In this document: positions 5,912 to 10,009 of the stretch, piece by piece
How the letters are laid out: every line of letters begins with the position of its first letter
How positions within the stretch are numbered: position 1 is the stretch's first letter
From: Candidatus Woesearchaeota archaeon
Lineage (GTDB): Archaea > Nanobdellota > Nanobdellia > Woesearchaeales > UBA10200
Length of the DNA stretch: 10,009 nt
NCBI GenBank assembly: GCA_018302185.1
Contig: JAGVZX010000041.1
Location: 1-10,009, forward strand
Direction of reading: 5' to 3'
Program-made: the position numbers and the translations under genes
Notes under the pieces: model-generated
The model's database searches: none
Told to the model about the DNA's origin: nothing
The model's input: the letters and a program-made list of their open reading frames with translations, nothing else

Positions 5912-7891
5912 ATGAAAAAGAGGTTATTTATTTTCGTATTAATTTTTGCAGCCTTATGTAGTTCTTTTGTTTTTGCAACCCATAATGAGTCAACTGCTAC
6001 TGCAAGTTCAGTTGATACATCATGCAACAGCTATTGTGATAAAAGTGTGTATTATTTTAGAGGCTATTATAATACTGCAGCTCAAAAATGTTATTATCTG
6101 AGCCAACAGTGCAGTTTAGGGTGTGATAAAGCAACTAATAAATGTGTTCCTGAACCTGCAAAATGCAGCAGTTATTGCTCTAAAGGAGTGTACTATTATA
6201 GAGGATATGCAGGCATAGACGGCTCATGCTTTTATTCTAAACTTCAATGTGAATATGGGTGCAATGATAATGGAACAGTTTGCGCATCAGCTCCTATACC
6301 AACAACTCCAGTTATTACTGCTACAATAACACCAGTCAACTGCCATGATTCAGATGGCAACAGCACAGCAACTTCTGGCACAGTAACTGTAACTTACTCA
6401 GATGGAACTACCAGAGCATATAATGATGGGTGCAGATTCCATCAATCATATAATCCAAGGGTTGTTTCAGAATATGTGTGTGATGATACTAGGGTTGATA
6501 AGTTAAGGCAGCTGGATATCGATTGCGCTCAAGCATATGGCTCAAGCTCAAGCTGTTACCAGGGAGATACAAGGTTGGGCTACTGCAGCAATATACCAGT
6601 AACAACCACACAAGTCACTCCAGTTACACCCCAAGATGAAATATCAACACAAGCACCTGAAGAAAGTGAGATTAGCGAGACAATAGAAATCCCTGAAGAG
6701 AAGGAAACAGCAATAAAAGTAGATGAACAAGATGAGACGGAAGAAACAACAGAAGTGCCTGAAGAAAAGAAAACTGAAATAACAGCAATTCAACCAGATT
6801 CTTGCAGCATAGGATGCTTGGACCAAAACAATAATTGCATACCTGTAGGAATAAGGATACCTGGAAAATACTGTGACATAGACAGAGAGATTAAACCTCA
6901 ATTGAACAGCGGTATTTCATGCAATAACAATTATGAGTGTGGAAGTAATTTCTGCGCAGACGGAAAATGCACTGCAGCAGGCTTTATGCAAAAGATTCTC
7001 AATTTTTTCGGTTGGATCATCAATATATTTGGCGGAGAGGGTGATAAAGAAGAAGCCAAGGAGATTGCAGAAGAGGTTAGAGTTGTTGAAGAAGGATCTA
7101 AAGAGCCACAACCTGCTCCTATTGTTAATCTAGGACAATATTTTACTGACAACATAGTTAATGTAGATATTGAGGGAGTTGGAGAAGATATTGAAGTGAT
7201 GATAATATCAGGGCCAACTGTAGAGATTGAGCAGATACCTGGATTTACCCAGACTCATCCTGATGATAATCCTGGACGTGCTACCCTCTTCCCATTGGTA
7301 TTTGAATATGATGGTGCATTGAAAACTGAAATTGAACTATACAAAAACCTTCCCATAAATTTGACAATTAGAGTCAAAGAATTAGATCATGAGACTGTTG
7401 CATTTTCTTGGTATTATCGCCAATATATGTTAACAGATGTTCAGCCTGGCTTTGAAGGCAGATCAAGATATACATTGACTGCTCCTTTACATTACACACG
7501 TGTTCCGATGTTTAGGGATCCGAGCGGCATCAACCCTCAGATGTCAAGAAATCCTGAAACAGACTCTGAAGTTGAGATTTCCGGAGTAATACAGGATGTC
7601 TATCCTGTTGTAGAAGTCAATGAAACGGCCAGAAAGATTACTCTTACGTTTGACTATGTTGAAGCTGGCGGCATTTGGGATTGGGTGCGTAATTTCGTAC
7701 AGGGAATTCCAGACAAGCGAAGTATGGGTGTAATACAAAACGATCCAGCAAATCCTGATCGTGAGCTCTCTGCAAGAAACTATTATGAAGTTTGGCCGAT
7801 ATGGTATTCCCAATCAGAAGGATTCAGCCTGCCTCAAAAAGCTAAAGAAAAAGTGGTGTTAACTTTCTCTAGATCAGAAGAAAGGAGATAA
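5912..7891 (+). CDS. Secreted cysteine-rich surface protein with repeats
   Basis: This 659-residue exported protein has a signal peptide (MKKR, hydrophobic to about residue 22; likely cut near FVFA-TH). Two cysteine repeats follow, at 38-78 and 85-124, each with the spacing C-x3-C-x16/17-C-x6-C-x3-C-x6-C and a VYY(F/Y)RGY core. A third cysteine domain (144-225) starts CHDSDGN and contains a beta-rich GTVTVTYSDGTT stretch. A Thr/Glu-rich linker (230-295) holds two imperfect repeats around PEEK. A fourth cysteine cluster (298-353) has the CNNNYECGSNFCADGKC pattern, and a hydrophobic helix (358-373) follows. The rest (about 404-655) is probably a beta-rich extracellular domain with few cysteines. 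Such architecture is common in DPANN surface proteins; the exact function is unknown. No catalytic motif is visible. The many paired Cys residues suggest disulphides outside the cell. Start chosen by signal peptide and TATA distance. Confidence 0.85.
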   Translation: MKKRLFIFVLIFAALCSSFVFATHNESTATASSVDTSCNSYCDKSVYYFRGYYNTAAQKCYYLSQQCSLGCDKATNKCVPEPAKCSSYCSKGVYYYRGYAGIDGSCFYSKLQCEYGCNDNGTVCASAPIPTTPVITATITPVNCHDSDGNSTATSGTVTVTYSDGTTRAYNDGCRFHQSYNPRVVSEYVCDDTRVDKLRQLDIDCAQAYGSSSSCYQGDTRLGYCSNIPVTTTQVTPVTPQDEISTQAPEESEISETIEIPEEKETAIKVDEQDETEETTEVPEEKKTEITAIQPDSCSIGCLDQNNNCIPVGIRIPGKYCDIDREIKPQLNSGISCNNNYECGSNFCADGKCTAAGFMQKILNFFGWIINIFGGEGDKEEAKEIAEEVRVVEEGSKEPQPAPIVNLGQYFTDNIVNVDIEGVGEDIEVMIISGPTVEIEQIPGFTQTHPDDNPGRATLFPLVFEYDGALKTEIELYKNLPINLTIRVKELDHETVAFSWYYRQYMLTDVQPGFEGRSRYTLTAPLHYTRVPMFRDPSGINPQMSRNPETDSEVEISGVIQDVYPVVEVNETARKITLTFDYVEAGGIWDWVRNFVQGIPDKRSMGVIQNDPANPDRELSARNYYEVWPIWYSQSEGFSLPQKAKEKVVLTFSRSEERR

Positions 7892-7935
7892 GGATTGTTA
7901 TTTTTGGTCGTGTTGTTATTTATTAGCTATCTTAT
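7892..7935 (+). terminator. T-rich region after surface protein gene, possible terminator
   Basis: Repeated T runs (TTATTTTTGG, TTGTTATTTATT) follow the stop codon without a clear hairpin, matching archaeal T-rich termination. No open reading frame of note lies in the rest of this 137-bp gap. Confidence 0.35.
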
Positions 7936-7996
7936 TTGAATCCCTATTTTTAAGATGACGGTGTAAAGGGAAATAAAATGATATTCTAAGAAAGAT

Positions 7997-8003
7997 ATTT
8001 ATA
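7997..8003 (+). promoter_or_regulatory. TATA element for the receiver-like protein gene
   Basis: ATTTATA is centred about 29 nt before the ATG at 8029, consistent with a leaderless or very short-leader mRNA. There is no Shine-Dalgarno. AAGATATT occurs twice in direct orientation around it (from about 7992 and 8008). Confidence 0.5.
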
Positions 8004-8028
8004 CCTCAAGATATTACATTATTGAATA

Positions 8029-8499
8029 ATGCTAAATGTCTTAGTAATCGGCAAGTCTGCAGAGGAATCTGCAAAAACATTGGAAGTGATTGCTGCACAG
8101 AGAGAGATGTCTTCTATTGATGCAAAAAGCTATAATGCAAGATTTACAACATATGGTGCAGTGACCAGAGACTTACCTGTCTTGAAGGATGCAGATATAG
8201 TTGTTCTTGATGATCTGCATAAAGCTGATGGTGATACTGGAGATATGCTGCGCTACCTGCACGAAAATGAAATATATCACACTGTGCCTGTTTTCTGCTC
8301 TGCACTGGGGCATGATGAGCAAGAGCCTGGAAGAAAGATAGAGGAAATTGTCACTAAAGCGTTAGGTCCTGAGAAATGCCCACCTTTTATATCTGATAGG
8401 TGGGTCGCGCTAACTCCTGAAAGCTTAAGATTATACCTAAACGCTGCAAGATATTATAGGGTATTTGCTAAAGATGTGCGTACTCAGCCAGCAGCATAA
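8029..8499 (+). CDS. Small alpha/beta protein, possible degenerate receiver domain
   Basis: This soluble 156-residue protein is not confidently recognised. Its order of predicted strands and helices resembles a response-regulator receiver. A first strand LNVLVIG (2-8) is followed by a helix. A strand ADIVVLDDL (55-63) carries Asp61/Asp62 where the phospho-acceptor would sit, and then a GDTGDMLRYL helix. A strand VPVFCSA (86-92) follows, with Ser91 where Thr/Ser is usual. A final strand RWVALTPESL (124-133) ends the domain. Two hallmarks are missing: the acidic pair after strand 1 (here GKSAEES) and the conserved Lys after strand 5 (here no Lys). If homologous, it may sense or bind without phosphorylation. 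There is no output domain and no kinase nearby. Other Rossmann-like folds remain possible. Its stop codon is directly followed, with no spacer, by that of the convergent adk. Confidence 0.6.
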   Translation: MLNVLVIGKSAEESAKTLEVIAAQREMSSIDAKSYNARFTTYGAVTRDLPVLKDADIVVLDDLHKADGDTGDMLRYLHENEIYHTVPVFCSALGHDEQEPGRKIEEIVTKALGPEKCPPFISDRWVALTPESLRLYLNAARYYRVFAKDVRTQPAA

Positions 8500-9144
8500 T
8501 CACTTCAACTTCCCAACAGCATCCTCAAATATCTTATCTGGATCCTGCTCTGCATCAAGATTAACCAACAGATTTTTTTTGGAATAATATTCTATCAATG
8601 GCTTTGTCTGAGCATTAAAAGTCTTCAATCTGTTCCTTATCGTCTCTTCCTTATCATCATCTCTTTGGTAAAGCTCGCCATTGCATGAATCACATTTGCC
8701 AGGAACTTTTGGCTTCAGATTTTCAACATGGAATATTGCTCCACAACCGCGGCATGTTCTTCTTCCTGCTAATCTGTGCACAACAACTTCATCTTCAACA
8801 TTTAAGCTGATGACATGGTCAATCTTTGCAGACTTATCATTTGCACCGATTTTAGCAAGCGCATCTGCCTGGGCAATTGTCCTTGGGAATCCGTCGAGAA
8901 TAAAGCCGTTTTTGCAGTCTTTCTGCTTCAATCGCTCAGCAATGATGTCAATGACCAATTGGTCAGGAACAAGAGCGCCAGAATCCATGAATGATTTTGC
9001 TTTCTTGCCAAGCTCTGTGCCTTCTTTTACTGCTGCCCTGAGCATGTCTCCAGTAGAAAGCTGAGGGATATTATATTTGTCAATAAGCTTTTTTGCAAGT
9101 GTTCCTTTGCCTGCGCCAGGCGCACCAAGTAAGATCAGTTTCAT
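8500..9144 (-). CDS. adk: Adenylate kinase with zinc-type LID
   Basis: Adenylate kinase catalyses ATP + AMP = 2 ADP in the cytoplasm and balances the adenylate pool. The 214-residue length fits the long, bacterial-type family rather than the short trimeric archaeal AdkA. The P-loop is GAPGAGKGT (7-15). The AMP-binding parts are QLSTGDMLR (28-36) and GFILDGFPRT (80-89), with Arg88. The LID starts at GRRTC (127-131) and holds four cysteines, Cys131, Cys134, Cys151 and Cys154, in a C-x2-C-x16-C-x2-C zinc site. Arg169 and Arg172 in the ETIRNRL segment complete the phosphate-binding set. The ATG at 9142-9144 is supported by GGTGGT (9149-9154 on the minus strand) just upstream. The gene lies 79 bp downstream of the helical protein gene at 9224 and may share its transcript, or use AT-rich sequence in the gap as its own promoter. 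Confidence 0.97.
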   Translation of the reverse strand: MKLILLGAPGAGKGTLAKKLIDKYNIPQLSTGDMLRAAVKEGTELGKKAKSFMDSGALVPDQLVIDIIAERLKQKDCKNGFILDGFPRTIAQADALAKIGANDKSAKIDHVISLNVEDEVVVHRLAGRRTCRGCGAIFHVENLKPKVPGKCDSCNGELYQRDDDKEETIRNRLKTFNAQTKPLIEYYSKKNLLVNLDAEQDPDKIFEDAVGKLK

Positions 9145-9148
9145 TCAA

Positions 9149-9154
9149 ACCACC
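9149..9154 (-). promoter_or_regulatory. Ribosome binding site of adk
   Basis: GGTGGT on the minus strand ends 4 nt before the ATG. Its GGTG core pairs with the archaeal 16S 3' end. It indicates a leadered message, unlike the TATA-only plus-strand genes here. The 79-bp gap upstream (9145-9223) is AT-rich, with several TATA-like stretches that cannot be ranked. Confidence 0.5.
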
Positions 9155-9223
9155 ATGAAAAATTAAGTTATAATTAAATTTTAATATCATCATCCAATGT
9201 AATATAACTAAACATATTAAATA

Positions 9224-9688
9224 TCACCCAAAATAAGTAAGCTTCTGCTTGATATCAATATCACTGTCCCATGCAGATTCAAGTTTCTCCAGCACTGGAT
9301 AGATTTCTTTCTTAAGCTGCATCCATCGTAATAATGCATCTCCTATAAACTTAGCATTTGCCTTATCATCTTCATTCAACCTTAAGAGAAGGGAGCCTCT
9401 GTTTATCTTCATCAGCTCTCTGAAAAGGTCGAATATCTTTTTTTTATCATCTGAAACAAATGCTTTTAATTCATGCATGTTCACAAAAGATTCTGCAGTG
9501 ATCAGTTCCTCAAATATTTTTGCAAAATCAACTATCTTGTCGCACATCTTGTGCCTTATCTCTCTCAATAAGAAATTTGGATAGTCAATATTTGCGATCT
9601 CAAACTCATCATTAAGCTTGTTATAGTCAGGCAAAGAATTATGTTTTTTCCTTAGCTTTTCATACTCTGCTTTTATTTCATCTGCCAT
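9224..9688 (-). CDS. Unrecognised all-helical soluble protein
   Basis: I cannot assign a function to this 154-residue protein. It is predicted almost wholly helical, rich in Lys, Glu, Asp and Leu, with no signal peptide, membrane span or cysteine motif (a single Cys49). Segments include an N-terminal helix (about 2-16), PDYNKLNDEFEIANID (20-35), FLLREIRHKMCDKIVDFAKI (39-58), a long central helical part (75-105), and RWMQLKKEIYPVLEKLESAW (121-140), ending in TYFG. The plan resembles small conserved helical proteins of DPANN genomes, but that is an impression, not a match I can name. A strong ribosome binding site supports the ATG at 9686-9688. adk follows 79 bp downstream on the same strand, so the two may be co-transcribed. 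Confidence 0.75.
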   Translation of the reverse strand: MADEIKAEYEKLRKKHNSLPDYNKLNDEFEIANIDYPNFLLREIRHKMCDKIVDFAKIFEELITAESFVNMHELKAFVSDDKKKIFDLFRELMKINRGSLLLRLNEDDKANAKFIGDALLRWMQLKKEIYPVLEKLESAWDSDIDIKQKLTYFG

Positions 9689-9693
9689 CTGAA

Positions 9694-9699
9694 CACCTC
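9694..9699 (-). promoter_or_regulatory. Strong ribosome binding site of the 9224-9688 gene
   Basis: GAGGTG on the minus strand, 5 nt before the ATG, is a near-perfect complement to the 16S 3' end and fixes the start. It is the clearest Shine-Dalgarno in the window. Confidence 0.7.
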
Positions 9700-9702
9700 A
9701 AC

Positions 9703-9722
9703 CTTTTTGCTGAAGCAAAAAG
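9703..9722 (-). other. Perfect 8-bp hairpin next to the ribosome binding site
   Basis: CTTTTTGC and GCAAAAAG pair perfectly around a 4-nt loop (TTCA on the transcript strand). The hairpin ends 3 nt before the GAGGTG of the 9224-9688 gene, so it would fold in the leader of that mRNA if transcription starts upstream, for example from the AT element at about 9823-9834. It may modulate translation. As a terminator it fits no gene. Confidence 0.5.
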
Positions 9723-9738
9723 CTTGACCAAAAATAAG

Positions 9739-9759
9739 GTATTTCGCTTCGCTCAATAC
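9739..9759. repeat. GC-richer TCGCTTCGCT element in AT-rich spacer
   Basis: A TCGCT-TCGCT tandem is enclosed by a 5-bp inverted repeat (GTATT at 9739-9743 and AATAC at 9755-9759). A related TTTCGCT recurs at 9836-9842. It stands out in base composition from its surroundings and could be one copy of a dispersed intergenic repeat; a single window cannot show this. Confidence 0.3.
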
Positions 9760-9846
9760 AATCTAAACGCTGATTTTCCATTAAATGCTAATCGGTTATC
9801 AATATAGGTAAGTTATCTGTGTTTATTTATATTTGTTTCGCTAAGG

Positions 9847-9854
9847 TTTATATA
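9847..9854 (+). promoter_or_regulatory. TATA element for the DUF457-like gene
   Basis: TTTATATA, preceded by AAGG where a purine-rich BRE would sit, is centred about 29 nt before the ATG at 9880. It is the best-formed archaeal promoter in the window and predicts a leaderless mRNA. Confidence 0.65.
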
Positions 9855-9879
9855 TTTTAACATAATATGTGAAGATAAT

Positions 9880-10009
9880 ATGGCCAATGCAGTCGCGCAC
9901 ATCATAATCCCTTTGATCTTCTTCGAAGCAATACGGCATTACCTTAGTGATGAGAAGCAGTTTCCAAGGTATATTGTGCTTGTAGGAGGGATTGCTGGGT
10001 TATTGCCTG
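9880..10009 (+). CDS. Start of a probable membrane-bound metal-dependent hydrolase (DUF457/YbcI-like), cut by window edge
   Basis: Only the first 43 residues are present: MANAVAHIIIPLIFFEAIRH, then YLSDEKQFPRYIVLVGGIAGLLP. An early His (His7) in a hydrophobic first helix, a short charged loop, and a second hydrophobic helix ending GGIAGLLP match the N-terminal pattern of DUF457/YbcI-YdjM membrane proteins. In those the glycine-rich second helix runs into a PDxD metal-binding motif. Here that motif would fall just past the window end, so it cannot be seen and the assignment stays tentative. The ATG is chosen because the TATA element lies at the leaderless distance. The gene is divergent from the 9224-9688 gene across a 191-bp spacer. 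Confidence 0.6.
   Translation, partial: MANAVAHIIIPLIFFEAIRHYLSDEKQFPRYIVLVGGIAGLLP

Noticed and set aside
8681..9064. Plus-strand 127-codon frame opposite adk
   Set aside because: It is a shadow of adk across the zinc LID and AMP-binding motifs.
9703..9722. Hairpin read as an intrinsic terminator
   Set aside because: No gene ends nearby: the spacer lies between two divergent 5' ends, and no T run follows the stem on either strand.
1..10009. CRISPR, transposon, defence island or RNA gene
   Set aside because: No regularly spaced repeats, transposase, Cas or restriction motifs, tRNA cloverleaf or rRNA-like stretch were seen on either strand.

Overview
The window looks like part of an AT-rich archaeal chromosome, most likely from a DPANN lineage such as the Woesearchaeota/Pacearchaeota group. 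The case rests on several signals. TATA boxes of the TTTATATA type sit about 26-28 nt upstream of start codons that have no leader, which suggests leaderless mRNAs. AGA, AGG and ATA codons are common. There is an Lrp/AsnC regulator, and a secreted cysteine-rich protein of a style common in DPANN genomes. The phylum is an inference; no rRNA or other marker gene is present.

Layout. Positions 1-2097 hold the C-terminal four fifths of mutS (+), cut by the window edge. It meets, almost end to end, a minus-strand gene for a double-length (tandem) Lrp/AsnC-type regulator (2100-3176). A 127-bp divergent promoter region with two TATA elements and a perfect 14-bp palindrome separates this from an unrecognised single-span membrane protein (3304-3870, +). 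The reading of that protein may continue in another frame to 3940. Next comes a complete mutL (4005-5825, +), then a 659-residue secreted cysteine-rich surface protein (5912-7891, +). A small protein with a degenerate receiver-like fold follows (8029-8499, +). It abuts the stop codon of adenylate kinase (8500-9144, -), which lies downstream of an all-helical protein of unknown function (9224-9688, -). A 191-bp divergent region then leads to the start of a probable DUF457/YbcI-like membrane metal hydrolase (9880 to the window end, +).

How the genes fit together. mutS and mutL form a mismatch-repair locus. MutL keeps the full set of endonuclease motifs and a QxLLxP sliding-clamp motif. MutS ends in QKSLLEL, close to the known bacterial MutS clamp motif. 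This fits the strand-nicking, methylation-independent type of repair that is guided by the clamp. The Lrp-like regulator and the small membrane protein lie between the two repair genes and share a divergent promoter. The rest is ordinary metabolism (adk) and cell surface. I see no mobile element, CRISPR array, tRNA or rRNA. No strong case for a new multi-gene system is visible. The items most worth a second look are the frame-2 continuation of the 3304-3870 gene, the repeat architecture of the surface protein, the degenerate receiver-like protein, and the hairpin beside the ribosome binding site at 9694-9722.
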